Source of the DNA: Kiritimatiellia bacterium
GTDB taxonomy: Bacteria; Verrucomicrobiota; Kiritimatiellia; CAIVKH01
Direction: 5' to 3'
Assembly: GCA_025054615.1 (NCBI GenBank)
Contig: JANWZO010000003.1
Span: 107,627 to 171,626, forward strand
Length of the DNA: 64,000 nt
In this document: in pieces, positions 1-9,200 of the stretch
Layout of the letters: the number at the start of each line of letters is the position of its first letter
Numbering within the stretch: the stretch's first letter is position 1
The notes under the pieces: model-generated
Database searches by the model: none
Seen by the model: only the letters and a program-made list of their open reading frames with translations
Told to the model about the DNA's origin: nothing
Position numbers and translations under genes: made by a program

Positions 1-1
1 T

Positions 2-556
2 CACCTGTGGAATGCCGTCCGTTTGCGCAACAGCCCCCAGGCAATCGCCCAGATCGGGTGGACCTGCACGACGTGGACGATGTATTTCGCGGCCCGGAAC
101 ATGGTCCTGGGCGACCCCTTTCCCGGATGGGTGCTCTGGATGTTTCTCGCCGGTGTGGCCCTGATCGTCCTGTTTATGACGCCGGTGGCCTCGTTCAAAC
201 AGGAGTGGTTCAACCACGTTATGCTGCCGCTGAATCTTGTTAGCAATTTTGTCGACGTCGTTTCCTATCTCCGTCTCTTTGCTGTCGGCTTCGCCTCCTA
301 TGCGGTGGCGTCGTCCTTCAACGAAATGGGGACGGCCGGTAGCGGATTCCTTTCGGGGATCGTTGGAGCGTTCATCATCTTTTTCGGGCATGCCCTGAAC
401 ATTACGCTGGCGGCCATGGGCGTATTGGTGCATGGAATCCGTTTGAATACATTGGAATTTTCGTCGCACATGGGCATGCAATGGACAGGCCGACCGTATG
501 CGCCGTTTCAACGGCGCAGGCGGGCGCCCGTGGTGTCTGGCGACGCGAACAACTGA
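2..556 (+). CDS. ntpI: V-type ATPase subunit I, C-terminal part (5' end outside window)
   Basis: This is the C-terminal membrane half of the large stator subunit (subunit a/I) of a V/A-type rotary ATPase, which carries ions past the proteolipid ring. The frame is open from base 2, so the N-terminus lies before the window. Family features seen are several hydrophobic segments, the segment SYLRLFAVGFASYAVASS containing the conserved arginine that faces the ring carboxylate, and the near-terminal motif HGIRLNTLEFSSHMG. The gene ends 23 bp before the proteolipid gene, the usual I-K order at the end of such operons. The last 25 residues are basic and not family-typical. Family assignment is very secure. 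Confidence 0.93.
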   Translation, partial: HLWNAVRLRNSPQAIAQIGWTCTTWTMYFAARNMVLGDPFPGWVLWMFLAGVALIVLFMTPVASFKQEWFNHVMLPLNLVSNFVDVVSYLRLFAVGFASYAVASSFNEMGTAGSGFLSGIVGAFIIFFGHALNITLAAMGVLVHGIRLNTLEFSSHMGMQWTGRPYAPFQRRRRAPVVSGDANN

Positions 557-579
557 TCGAATGTGAAAGGAGCACGCAG

Positions 580-1035
580 ATGGAAGCCGAAGTAATGGCG
601 GGACTGGGTCGGTTAGGAGCGGCGGCGTCCGTCGCCATGGCGGCGGTGGGCTCGGCGCTCGGCGCCGGAGTGGCGGGCATGGCGGCGGTCGGCGCCTGGA
701 AGAAGTGTTTCGCGCAGAGCCGGGCCGCTCCTTTCATACTCGTCACGTTTGTCGGGGCGCCACTGTCGCAGACAATTTACGGGATGATTCTGATGAACAA
801 CATCCTCCGGGCCGCGGCGGAGTCGCCCGCGCAGTTTTGGGGAATGATCGGGACTGGACTCTTTGGCGGTATCGCGATGGGCGTGTCCGCCTGGTACCAG
901 GGAAAGGTCGGCGCGGGCGCGGCGGACGCCATGGCCGAAACCGGCAAGGGATTCGGCAACTACCTGATGGCCCTCGGGATCGTTGAAACAGTCGCCCTCT
1001 TTGTGATGGTCTTCATCGGCGCCGCTGTACGGTAA
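580..1035 (+). CDS. ntpK: V-type ATPase proteolipid subunit K
   Basis: This 151-residue membrane protein forms the rotor ring of the V-ATPase. It has two tandem helical hairpins, as in V-type K subunits, and a single ring carboxylate, E136, in the last helix (IVETVALFVMV). The start ATG at 580 is preceded by AAAGGAG at about 8 nt; a longer reading frame exists upstream but overlaps subunit I. Residues matching the Na+ ligands known from Enterococcus hirae NtpK are present: S63-Q64 in helix 2 (E. hirae T64, Q65), Q107 in helix 3 (Q110) and E136 (E139). This suggests, but does not prove, Na+ coupling. It is the last gene of the operon and faces the convergent gpsA. Confidence 0.95.
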   Translation: MEAEVMAGLGRLGAAASVAMAAVGSALGAGVAGMAAVGAWKKCFAQSRAAPFILVTFVGAPLSQTIYGMILMNNILRAAAESPAQFWGMIGTGLFGGIAMGVSAWYQGKVGAGAADAMAETGKGFGNYLMALGIVETVALFVMVFIGAAVR

Positions 1036-1077
1036 GGTGGCTCGGCGGTTCGGAGGGTTCGACGCCGGCCGGGCCGG

Positions 1078-2085
1078 CTAGCCGACGCCGAAATTTTCCG
1101 ATTCGCGGCGGGGAGGCCGCGACATGAGCGCGTGCACGGCCTCGCGCGGATCCCGTCTGTCGTGCACCACCGCTACAACCTGTTCGATGATGGGCGTTTC
1201 GACACCCATTTCCTGCGCCAGCTCCCACGCCGCACGGCAGGTCCAGATCCCCTCGGCGACCTGTTCCATACCCGTAAGAATGCTCGAGAGGGGCTCGCCA
1301 CGGCCGAGCCGTTCGCCGACAGCCCGATTCCGGCTGAGCCGGCTGGTGCACGTCACGATCAGGTCGCCGATGCCGCTGAGGCCCGCAAACGTCTCGGCGC
1401 GAGCGCCCCGCGCCACGCCCAGCCGCGTCATTTCTGCCAGCCCGCGTGTGATAAGCGCCGCCTTCGTGTTGTCGCCGTAACCGATGCCATCGCTGATCCC
1501 GGCCGCCAGCGCGATCACATTCTTGAGCGCGCCGCCTAGTTCGACGCCCACAATGTCTTCGCTGGTGTAAACGCGGAACGCCGAGTTGTTGAAAAGTCGC
1601 TGAACAGCGGCGGCGACCTCGTGGTCGGGGCAAGCCGCCACGACGGCCGTCGGAATGCCGCGGGCGACCTCCTCGGCGTGGCTTGGCCCAGATAGGGCAG
1701 CAACCGGGCCCCGGCCTAGTCGGCGTTCGGCGATTTCCGTCAGGCGCAGGCGGGTTTCCTGGTCGAGACCCTTGGAGACGCTGATGAGAAGGGCCTGCGG
1801 CGGGAGAAACGGCGCGAAGTCCGACGCGACCCGGCCATAGAACCTTGAGGGAACCGCGAGGACGATCGAATCGGCGCCGGCGACAGCCAGTTCGCGGTCT
1901 GAGGTCCACAGTAGGTCGGGTGGAAGCGCCACGCCCGGGAGGAATTTGGGATTTTCGCGGCGCGTGGCGACCTCGTGCACATAGTCCGGAAAAGGACCCC
2001 AGATGCGAACCCGATGGCCGTTGCGGTGGAGGACAAGGGCGAGGGCGGTTCCCCAGCCTCCGTCGCCAAGGATGCCGATATTCAT
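1078..2085 (-). CDS. gpsA: NAD(P)H-dependent glycerol-3-phosphate dehydrogenase
   Basis: This 335-residue cytosolic enzyme reduces dihydroxyacetone phosphate to sn-glycerol 3-phosphate for phospholipid synthesis. The N-terminus MNIGILGDGGWGTALA is the Rossmann NAD(P)-binding motif, and the conserved stretch around VELGGALKNVIALAAGISDG contains the catalytic lysine of the family. The ATG at 2085 was chosen because the Rossmann motif begins there; the upstream extension of the frame runs into pyrB and is not protein-like. A -10-like CATAAT lies 7 nt before this ATG with no Shine-Dalgarno sequence, suggesting a leaderless transcript. The gene is divergent from pyrB. Confidence 0.95.
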   Translation of the reverse strand: MNIGILGDGGWGTALALVLHRNGHRVRIWGPFPDYVHEVATRRENPKFLPGVALPPDLLWTSDRELAVAGADSIVLAVPSRFYGRVASDFAPFLPPQALLISVSKGLDQETRLRLTEIAERRLGRGPVAALSGPSHAEEVARGIPTAVVAACPDHEVAAAVQRLFNNSAFRVYTSEDIVGVELGGALKNVIALAAGISDGIGYGDNTKAALITRGLAEMTRLGVARGARAETFAGLSGIGDLIVTCTSRLSRNRAVGERLGRGEPLSSILTGMEQVAEGIWTCRAAWELAQEMGVETPIIEQVVAVVHDRRDPREAVHALMSRPPRRESENFGVG

Positions 2086-2092
2086 GCGTTGA

Positions 2093-2098
2093 ATTATG
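2093..2098 (-). promoter_or_regulatory. putative -10 element of gpsA, leaderless
   Basis: On the minus strand CATAAT is followed by 7 nt and then the gpsA ATG. No purine-rich ribosome binding site fits in between. The -35 region is not convincing, so only the -10 is called. Confidence 0.4.
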
Positions 2099-2190
2099 CC
2101 GCACCGCTCAGAAAAGGCGAGTGCCGGGGAGGCTGCAGTCGGCCATTTTTTCAGTTGCGAAAGGGCGGACGGTCGGCGTATCCCGTCAAC

Positions 2191-3282
2191 ATGGCCTTCC
2201 GTGAAAGTCCGCTGCGCTCGCTGCCGTGGGAGACCTTCCGCGACATGGACCCCGAACAGAAGGGTCCGCTCCTGAACCGGGGCAGCCGCCCGTACCACGC
2301 GCTGATCGCGCAACAGTTCGACCGGCCCATGCTCGACCGCATCGGCGACCTGGCTACCAAGATGCGAAAAATCGCGAAGACACGCGGGGGCATGAAATTC
2401 CTGCAGGACCTGCTCAGCGAGAAGCGCGCGATGCTCTACTTCGCACAGCCCTCAACGCGCACTTTTCTTTCGTTTTATGCGGCCTGCCAGATTCTCGGCA
2501 TCCAGCCCGCGGAGGTTCGCGATGCGCACACCTCGAGCGAGATCAAGGGCGAGTCGCAGGAGGATTCGGTGCGCACGTTCAGCTCTTATTTCGACGTGAT
2601 CATCATGCGTCACCCGGAAGGCGGTTTTGCGGAGCGCATCGCGTGGATGCTCTCGCGCACCGACCGTCCCGTGCCGGTGATCAACGCCGGATCCGGCAAG
2701 GACCAACACCCCACCCAAGCCCTGCTGGATATCTACACACTTCAGCGCAGCCTCGAAAAGCGGCGCGGCGGCCTCGAAGGGGCGACGATCGCCTTCGTCG
2801 GGGACCTGTTGCGGGGCCGCACGGTGCGCTCGCTGTCGCTGCTGCTGCGCCATTATGCAGGTGTGAAGCAGATATTTGTCGCGCCGCGTCAACTCCAGAT
2901 CGGGGCAGATATTCTCGAAAAACTGGACGCCGCGCGCGTGAGCTACGAGCTCACTTCGGATTTCGAATCGGTGCTGCCGCTGGTCGATGCCGTCTACATG
3001 ACTCGCATCCAGGACGAATGGGACCAGGCCGGGGAAAGCCGCGCCATCGACACGACCCGCTACCACTTGCGCGTCGAACACCTTCGGCTTCTGAAGCCGG
3101 AGGCGATCATCATGCATCCGCTACCCCGGCGTAACGAGATCGCGCCGGAGATCGACAACGATCCGCGCGCCAAATATTGGCGTCAGGTTCGCAACGGCAT
3201 GTGGGTCCGTGCAGTGCTGCTTGCGATGATTTTTGAGCGCGAACAGGAAATCGACCGCTATCACGAAGATTTGACCAGTTAG
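2191..3282 (+). CDS. pyrB: aspartate carbamoyltransferase catalytic subunit
   Basis: This enzyme condenses carbamoyl phosphate with aspartate, the first committed step of pyrimidine synthesis. Visible motifs are STRT (88-91) for carbamoyl phosphate, the 80s-type loop SSEIKGES (115-122) with its lysine K119 that marks aspartate rather than ornithine transferases, and HPTQ (173-176). At 363 residues it is longer than the usual ~310, with an extra N-terminus of about 40 residues and a C-terminal tail. ATG 2191 is the most upstream sensible start; ATG 2245 (MDPEQKG) is an alternative. It is followed after 9 bp by argF, so two carbamoyl-phosphate-using paralogues are co-transcribed. No regulatory pyrI is seen here. 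Confidence 0.93.
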   Translation: MAFRESPLRSLPWETFRDMDPEQKGPLLNRGSRPYHALIAQQFDRPMLDRIGDLATKMRKIAKTRGGMKFLQDLLSEKRAMLYFAQPSTRTFLSFYAACQILGIQPAEVRDAHTSSEIKGESQEDSVRTFSSYFDVIIMRHPEGGFAERIAWMLSRTDRPVPVINAGSGKDQHPTQALLDIYTLQRSLEKRRGGLEGATIAFVGDLLRGRTVRSLSLLLRHYAGVKQIFVAPRQLQIGADILEKLDAARVSYELTSDFESVLPLVDAVYMTRIQDEWDQAGESRAIDTTRYHLRVEHLRLLKPEAIIMHPLPRRNEIAPEIDNDPRAKYWRQVRNGMWVRAVLLAMIFEREQEIDRYHEDLTS

Positions 3283-3291
3283 GGCCGCGCC

Positions 3292-4233
3292 GTGAAACAC
3301 CTTACCACGCTTGAGACATGGAGCTCCGCCGAGCTGTCGGAAATCCTCGACCGCGCCGACCACATCAAGGCACACCCGGACGAATATCGGGATGCGATGC
3401 GCCGAAAGACCCTGCTGATGATCTTCGAGAAGCCCTCGCTGCGCACGCGGGTCTCCTTCGAGACCGGCGCCACCCAAATGGGGGGGCATGCGATCTTTTA
3501 CGATCTGGCGAACTCTCCGCTCAGCGCGGGCAAGGAAAATGTCGCGGACCTCGTACGCGTCGTCAGCCGTTACGTGGACATCATCATGGGCCGCTTGTTT
3601 GAGCAGGCGCACATTGAGGAAATGGCTCGGCTTGCCTCGGTGCCGGTGATCAACGCGCTAACGAACTACGAGCACCCCTGCCAGATCCTCGCCGACCTAC
3701 AGACGATTCGCGAGAAAAAGGGTCGGTTGAAGGGCCTCAAGCTCGCCTTTCTGGGCGACGGGAACAACAATGTGACCCATTCGCTGCTCTTCGGCTGCGC
3801 GAAATTCGGCATCGACATCTACGTGGGCTGCCCCAAGGGCGAGGAATATGAACCCCTTCCGCATGTGGTGTCCGCCGCTAGAAAATTCGCGCGGAAGAAC
3901 GGATCCAATGTCGCCGTGACCTCCGACGCTGCCGAGGCGGCGCGGGGCGCGGACGTGATCTATACGGATTCGTGGATGAGCTACCACATCCCGGCGCATA
4001 AAATGGAATCCCGTGTGAAGGTGTTCATGCCGTATCAGGTCAATGCGCGCCTCATGCGCGTGGCGAAGCGGGACGCCATTTTCATGAACTGCCTTCCGGC
4101 GATGCGCGGCTACGAGCAGACCGCGGAGGTCATCGACGGCCCGCAGTCGGTGGTCTTCGACCAGGCCGAAAACCGGCTGCACACCCAGAAGGCGATCATG
4201 CTCTATCTCCTCGAATCGCGCGGGGCGCGGTGA
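3292..4233 (+). CDS. argF: ornithine carbamoyltransferase (variant active-site motifs)
   Basis: This 313-residue enzyme makes citrulline from ornithine and carbamoyl phosphate. The start is GTG at 3292, 9 bp after pyrB. Carbamoyl-phosphate motifs are SLRTR (49-53) and HPCQ (128-131). Two usually conserved motifs differ: the HCLP motif reads NCLP (266-269, keeping C267), and the ornithine-side SMG loop reads DSWMSYHIP (from 226), where SMG would be expected after DxW. Similar SY-type loops occur in some bacterial OTCs, so ornithine remains the most likely substrate, but an acylated ornithine cannot be excluded. argJ, argB and argD lie about 50 kb downstream. The stop overlaps the next gene as GTGA. 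Confidence 0.88.
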   Translation: MKHLTTLETWSSAELSEILDRADHIKAHPDEYRDAMRRKTLLMIFEKPSLRTRVSFETGATQMGGHAIFYDLANSPLSAGKENVADLVRVVSRYVDIIMGRLFEQAHIEEMARLASVPVINALTNYEHPCQILADLQTIREKKGRLKGLKLAFLGDGNNNVTHSLLFGCAKFGIDIYVGCPKGEEYEPLPHVVSAARKFARKNGSNVAVTSDAAEAARGADVIYTDSWMSYHIPAHKMESRVKVFMPYQVNARLMRVAKRDAIFMNCLPAMRGYEQTAEVIDGPQSVVFDQAENRLHTQKAIMLYLLESRGAR

Positions 4234-5177
4234 AGCGGATCCTCGTCGTCAAGCTCAGCTCTCTCGGCGATCTTCTCCATGCGCTGCCGGCCGTGCACCG
4301 GATCCGTTCGGCGCTGGGCGCGGAGGTGGACTGGGCGTGCCACGACGTCTACCGCCCGCTGGTGGAACGATTCGAACCTGTTTCGCGCGCGATCTCGTTC
4401 CCGCGGAAAAGCCTCGTGCGCGACGGACACGCGTTTCTTCGTGAGTTGCGCACGCTAGAGTACGACCTCGCACTCGATTTCCAAGGGCTTTTAAAAAGCG
4501 CGTTGGTCGCGCGCGCGGCAAGGGTGGCGCGAGTGATTGGCCCCTCGTTTCCCCGCGAAGGCTCCCGCCTGTTCTACGATGCCGTGGCCGGGCCCCGAAA
4601 CAAAAACCGCCATGCGGTCGAGGAGTGCCTCGACACCGCTAGGTATCTCGGAGTTCCGGATTCACCCGTGGAGTTTCCGATACGCATTCCGCCCGCGGTT
4701 CTGGAGGACCCCCGACCGCGCGTCGGCCTGTTGCCCTGTTCGCGGCGTCCAGAAAAAAACTGGCCGGTCCGGCGCTTCGCGGAAACGGCTCGCGCGCTTC
4801 GCGATGAGGTCGGCTCGTGGCTGATCCTCGGAGGGGCTGCGGACGCTGGCGCCTGCGCGGAGCTGGCCGGACTTATTGGCGGGTCCGCACGAAATTTGTG
4901 CGGCCAGACCACGCTCATTGACCTCGTGGGGCTGATTCGAGCGCTTGACCTGCTGGTGACGGTCGATTCCGGGCCTATGCATATTGCCGCAGCCGTCGAA
5001 ACGCCGACGGTGGCGATTTTTGGGCCGACGGACCCGGTTCGGACAGGTCCCTACGGAAATATTCACCGCGTGGTGCGCCCGACAACGCGGATGGATGACA
5101 TCCCCGCGGAACCCGTCATCGAGGCAGTCCGCCAGCAGCTCGGAGCGAATAAGCGCGCAGGCCGGGCCGGGACCTGA
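4230..5177 (+). CDS. glycosyltransferase family 9 (heptosyltransferase-like)
   Basis: This 315-residue protein resembles ADP-heptose:LPS heptosyltransferases (WaaC/WaaF, GT9), which add heptose to the lipopolysaccharide inner core at the cytoplasmic membrane. It starts with the family N-terminus KRILVVKLSSLGDLLHALPAV and has the nucleotide-sugar site segment VDSGPMHIAAAVETPTVAIFGPTDP near the C-terminus. GTG 4230 overlaps the argF stop by 4 nt, so it is translationally coupled to argF, an unexpected partner. The precise acceptor and sugar cannot be read from the sequence. It supports an LPS-type outer membrane. Confidence 0.88.
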   Translation: MKRILVVKLSSLGDLLHALPAVHRIRSALGAEVDWACHDVYRPLVERFEPVSRAISFPRKSLVRDGHAFLRELRTLEYDLALDFQGLLKSALVARAARVARVIGPSFPREGSRLFYDAVAGPRNKNRHAVEECLDTARYLGVPDSPVEFPIRIPPAVLEDPRPRVGLLPCSRRPEKNWPVRRFAETARALRDEVGSWLILGGAADAGACAELAGLIGGSARNLCGQTTLIDLVGLIRALDLLVTVDSGPMHIAAAVETPTVAIFGPTDPVRTGPYGNIHRVVRPTTRMDDIPAEPVIEAVRQQLGANKRAGRAGT

Positions 5178-5217
5178 TGAACCCCGTCGAGATCAACAGC
5201 CAGAGGCGTTGAAGAAC

Positions 5218-5973
5218 TCAACCAACGATTGCTCGGCTGTCCGAAAGGGCGATCACGCCGCGATCAGTTTCGAGGAGCAGCCGGCCGCAGTCATCGATTC
5301 CCTGGCAACGTCCCGCGACAACTCCATCATCCGTGCGAACGGTCACGTCGCGGCCGAGCTGGATGAGCCACCTGCAATACTCCTCGAAAAAATCGCGGCG
5401 TTTCAGGGCGGACATCAACTCCCGAGCAACGTCCACGGCAAGGGACATTCGGAGCACCGGTCGTCGCGTCAGTTGGTGAAGCGATGCGGAGCGGCGCCGG
5501 ACATCCGTTGGCATGGCCTGCATGCGTACGTTCACGTTAATGCCGATGCCAATCACGTCGCACTCTTCCAAGCGTTCGCAGAGAATCCCGGCAATTTTGC
5601 GGCCGTTTGCCAGCACATCATTCGGCCATTTGAGAGAGAGGGCGGCCGTTGGGGCCCAACGCGCCAGCGCGGCAGCCACTCCAAGCCCAGCACGAAGCGG
5701 GACTTGCCCCGGCGGTTCTCCGATAGCGGACAAGACGAAGGTCATGCACAGCGATCCGCGATCGGACCACCACCGGTTGTCGCGTTGCCCGCGACCTGCA
5801 GTCTGGCGGGAGGCGACGATGATTGCTGGCGCTCTCAGTTGACCCGAACGCAAAAGGGAAATGGCAAAGTCCTGCGTGGAACGCAGACACGGACGCACCA
5901 AGATCTGAAAGCCGGGGAGGGCCCGCTTAAATGTTTCGGCCGTGAGCGGGTCGTTTTGACGATGTCGGATCAT
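5218..5973 (-). CDS. birA: biotin--[acetyl-CoA-carboxylase] ligase
   Basis: This 251-residue enzyme activates biotin with ATP and attaches it to a lysine of biotin carboxyl carrier protein. Biotin-ligase motifs are visible: STQD (32-35), QTAGRGQR (57-64, the biotinyl-AMP loop), KWPNDV (115-120) and KIAGIL (126-131, catalytic lysine). A short C-terminal SH3-like domain follows. There is no N-terminal helix-turn-helix, so this is a monofunctional ligase and not a repressor like E. coli BirA. It is convergent with the GT9 gene and its start faces the long regulatory region of the amylase. Confidence 0.93.
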   Translation of the reverse strand: MIRHRQNDPLTAETFKRALPGFQILVRPCLRSTQDFAISLLRSGQLRAPAIIVASRQTAGRGQRDNRWWSDRGSLCMTFVLSAIGEPPGQVPLRAGLGVAAALARWAPTAALSLKWPNDVLANGRKIAGILCERLEECDVIGIGINVNVRMQAMPTDVRRRSASLHQLTRRPVLRMSLAVDVARELMSALKRRDFFEEYCRWLIQLGRDVTVRTDDGVVAGRCQGIDDCGRLLLETDRGVIALSDSRAIVG

Positions 5974-6122
5974 TCCCAGGTCATCGTGAATACTGTTTTC
6001 GGATCTGAAAAGTTTTGAATCATTTAGAAAACGCGGGGTAATAATTTGTGCAGTCTGCGTTCGGCTGGGAAAGTACGGTTGGCGGCCCCAAAATGGGGCG
6101 CGAAAAAATTTTTCAAATTTTC

Positions 6123-6166
6123 TTCACAATCGCGGCGGGGCGTGTAATGTAGTAAAGCGTTTTACT
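6123..6166 (+). promoter_or_regulatory. promoter and LacI/GalR-type operator of the double GH13 gene
   Basis: A -35-like TTCACA (6123-6128) and a -10-like TAATGT (6145-6150) are 16 bp apart. Directly after the -10, at the expected transcription start, lies AGTAAAGCGTTTTACT (6151-6166), a near-perfect palindrome with a central CG, the typical form of LacI/GalR/MalR operators. Its position would let a repressor block initiation. A leader of about 50 nt and an AGGAG ribosome binding site (6202-6206) follow. Sugar-responsive repression of the amylase is inferred; no LacI-type regulator gene is in the window. Confidence 0.6.
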
Positions 6167-6214
6167 TGTTTGGGCGAATTTGAGCTTTATCGAATAAGAT
6201 CAGGAGATAGGACC

Positions 6215-9200
6215 ATGGCGCGATCACGTTGGCGGGTATTTGGGTTCGTTGCGGCGCTCCTGCCGCTAGTTTGGGGCATCGCACGCGCTGAAGTGATTCT
6301 CCAATATTTCGAGACTGAATGGGATGAGATTTACCGGCGCATTCCTGAAATAGCCGAGATCGGCTATGAGGGCCTGTGGACGCCGCCTCCGGCAAAATCG
6401 CCGCATGCGGGTGGGCAATTTGCGGGAGGAGGTAACGTTGGCTACAGCCATTTTGATAAGTTCGACCTTGGAGATGTGCCCCAACGCGGATCCCGCGCCA
6501 CTCGATACGGTACACGGGGATCGTTGCGCAACATGGTGGACAATGCGCGCCGATCTCACATTCGAATCTATCCGGACATCGTGATGAACCACAACGGCAA
6601 CGGGCCGGACTTTCGCACGTATCCAGGTACCGTTCCGAACGACTATCACGGATGGTGGGACGCAAGCCAGCCCGGCGGATTCAAACGCGCGCCACGAATG
6701 TTCATCTGGGACCATGGCAATGGCTATGGTGGCACTCTTCATCAAGAGCTGGTCAGCCTGATCGACTTTCAGGTCGAGGCGGACAATCGATTTAGCACGG
6801 GTTCGCCCAACTACTCGTTCCCGCCCGCGCCCTTCATCCGCCATCCCGGCCAACCGGACAAATATCCCTATGGACCGCCGACCGCGGAAAACACGATTCA
6901 GTACCTTTGCCGCTGGGTCGCCTGGCTGGGCAATGCGATGGATTACGACGGCGTGCGGCTCGATGCGCCGAAGCACATGGTGGCAAACTTTTTCGGATTG
7001 CCCGGGCAGGTTGGCACGTTCCTGCACGAGATCCAGTACAACTTTGACTATCGTCGCGGCTACACGGATTACACAAACGCGGCAACGAGCTATGAGCAGC
7101 TTTACCTCAACTATCAGGAACGCGATGACGCCTTGATTTTCTCGGAATTCTTCATCGGCAGCCAGGGGGAGATCGATTACTGGCGTAATTTCGGCAACAA
7201 ATTCCGCTACCTCGATTTCCCTCGAAAAGCCCAAATAATCGGACCGGCGTTCAACGGCGGGAATCTGGCGGCGCTGGACAATATCACCTCCGGCTTTTCA
7301 CCCGCCGAAGGCGTCATGTTCGCGCACAGCCATGATGAGAATCCCCCGAACAAGCTCGACCTGGCGTACGCCTACATTCTGACGCGCATTGGCTTGCCCG
7401 TCGTGTTCTTCACCGGAAACAACCTTGCTGGCAGCGAGGTCAATACGAAGACATGGATGAAACTCGGCTACGGTTCCGCGTTGGGCGACTACAACTACAA
7501 CGCCGTGCCAAACATGATTTGGGTGAACAAGCAGTTTGCGCGCGCCTCGGAGTGGACGCGATGGTCGGAAGGCGACTTCTTCGTGTTCGAGCGCTTTCAG
7601 GACATGAACAACAACGGGAACCCCAACGCCGGCGAGGGGCTGCTCCTTGTCGGCCTCAACGACTCCGGCTCGTCGCAGACCCGCAACAATGTGCAGACAT
7701 CATTCGACCCCGGAACCGTCCTCAAAAATTATTCGATTTTCTCCGCGCCGAATTTGACCGTGGACAGCAACGGCCGCGTCAACCTGACGATCCCCGCCGG
7801 GAACAGTGGGCAAGGGTGGGTGTTTTATGCTCCGCGAGTTCCAGAGGCTGACGGCGACCCGCTCAGGTTCGTGCAGGGCGGCACCAACGCGCCGACCATG
7901 GCGTGGGTAGTGCCCGGAGGCCGGCTCGCGACGAACAAATTGCGCCAGATTGTGCGACTCACCGCCGATACGGTGGACATCAACGTCCACTACCAGAACC
8001 CGCCGGATGGCGCGGTCGATTCGGTGATGATCAAATGGGGGCTTGGTCAGAAGATGCACCCGACGAATTTCTTCTCCACGGGTGTTGACAACGTCAGCGG
8101 CAAATTTCAGTCGGCCAATCCGATCACGGTCGGCGGGGCAGGCGGCACGGGGCATTTCCGCCTTACGGCGACCCTCACGAACATGGCTGAGGGTCTGCAC
8201 CTAGTGCAGGGCCGCGCGTTTGTAGGGCGTCCGCCGAGCAAGCCGGCCCTTTTCAATACATTCCGCGAGGTGGTTTATGTCGACCGACGCGGGCCTGATC
8301 TGTCGATCCTTTGGCCGCCGGAAGCCGGTACGATTGTCGGCTCGACGGTTGTCACCGTGACCAACGAGGACAAAACCGCATACTATGTGGAGTTTAGCGT
8401 AAACGGCGGCGCGTGGACGCCCTGCGATGAAATTCAGAAGGGCGAATGGCGATTTGTGCTGCCCCCGTTGTCGGTCGGTACGCATACGGTCACCGTTCGC
8501 GCGCTGGAGGCGGATTGGGGCCAGCCGCGAAATATCATCAACACGAGCACCCTGGTGAGGACGTTCAATGTGGCGGCGGGGACGCCTCCAACGATTACCT
8601 TCGCCGGAATCAATCGCGGGACGGGATCCAACATCGAGTTGCCGTTTTTCCGCACGATAGTGAGCGCGCCGGGCGCGTCGTCGCTGCGCCTCTTCTGGGA
8701 CGGCAAGGAACTTCCGCTGGTGGGGAGCGTGAACGGCGCGACCAACGTCTTTGACGGGCGCTGGATTGTCGGAGGCGTGACCCAGCGGCTCTGGGGAGCC
8801 TTTGTGAACGGCCCGCAGTTCTTCGAGGCGGTTGCCGTCAGCGGATCGGTTACCAGCCGAACCGCGGTGCGGCGCGTGTTCAATCTCTATGGCGTCAATG
8901 CGATCGACTCTGACGGAGACGGCCTGCCGGATGAGGTCGAAATGCCCAATTTCTTCAGCGGCACCGCGCCGGGCCCGAATGTCCCGTGGCCGGGCGATAC
9001 GTCATCGCAGGGCAATCAGGACATGATCCCCAATTACGGTGAGACCTGGACTCGACTCAACCCGATGAATGCCGAAACGTTCTATAACGGCATTTGGGAT
9101 GACAATCTCGATTCGGATGGCGACGGTGTGCCGAACGGGTGCGAGGTCCGGCAGGGCTATCTCCTGCACACGAATGCCTGGCACTTCAACATTTACAACG

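Noticed and set aside
4984-6018. Plus-strand frame across the end of GT9 and antisense to birA
   Set aside because: It overlaps two well-supported genes and lacks any family pattern or ribosome binding site.
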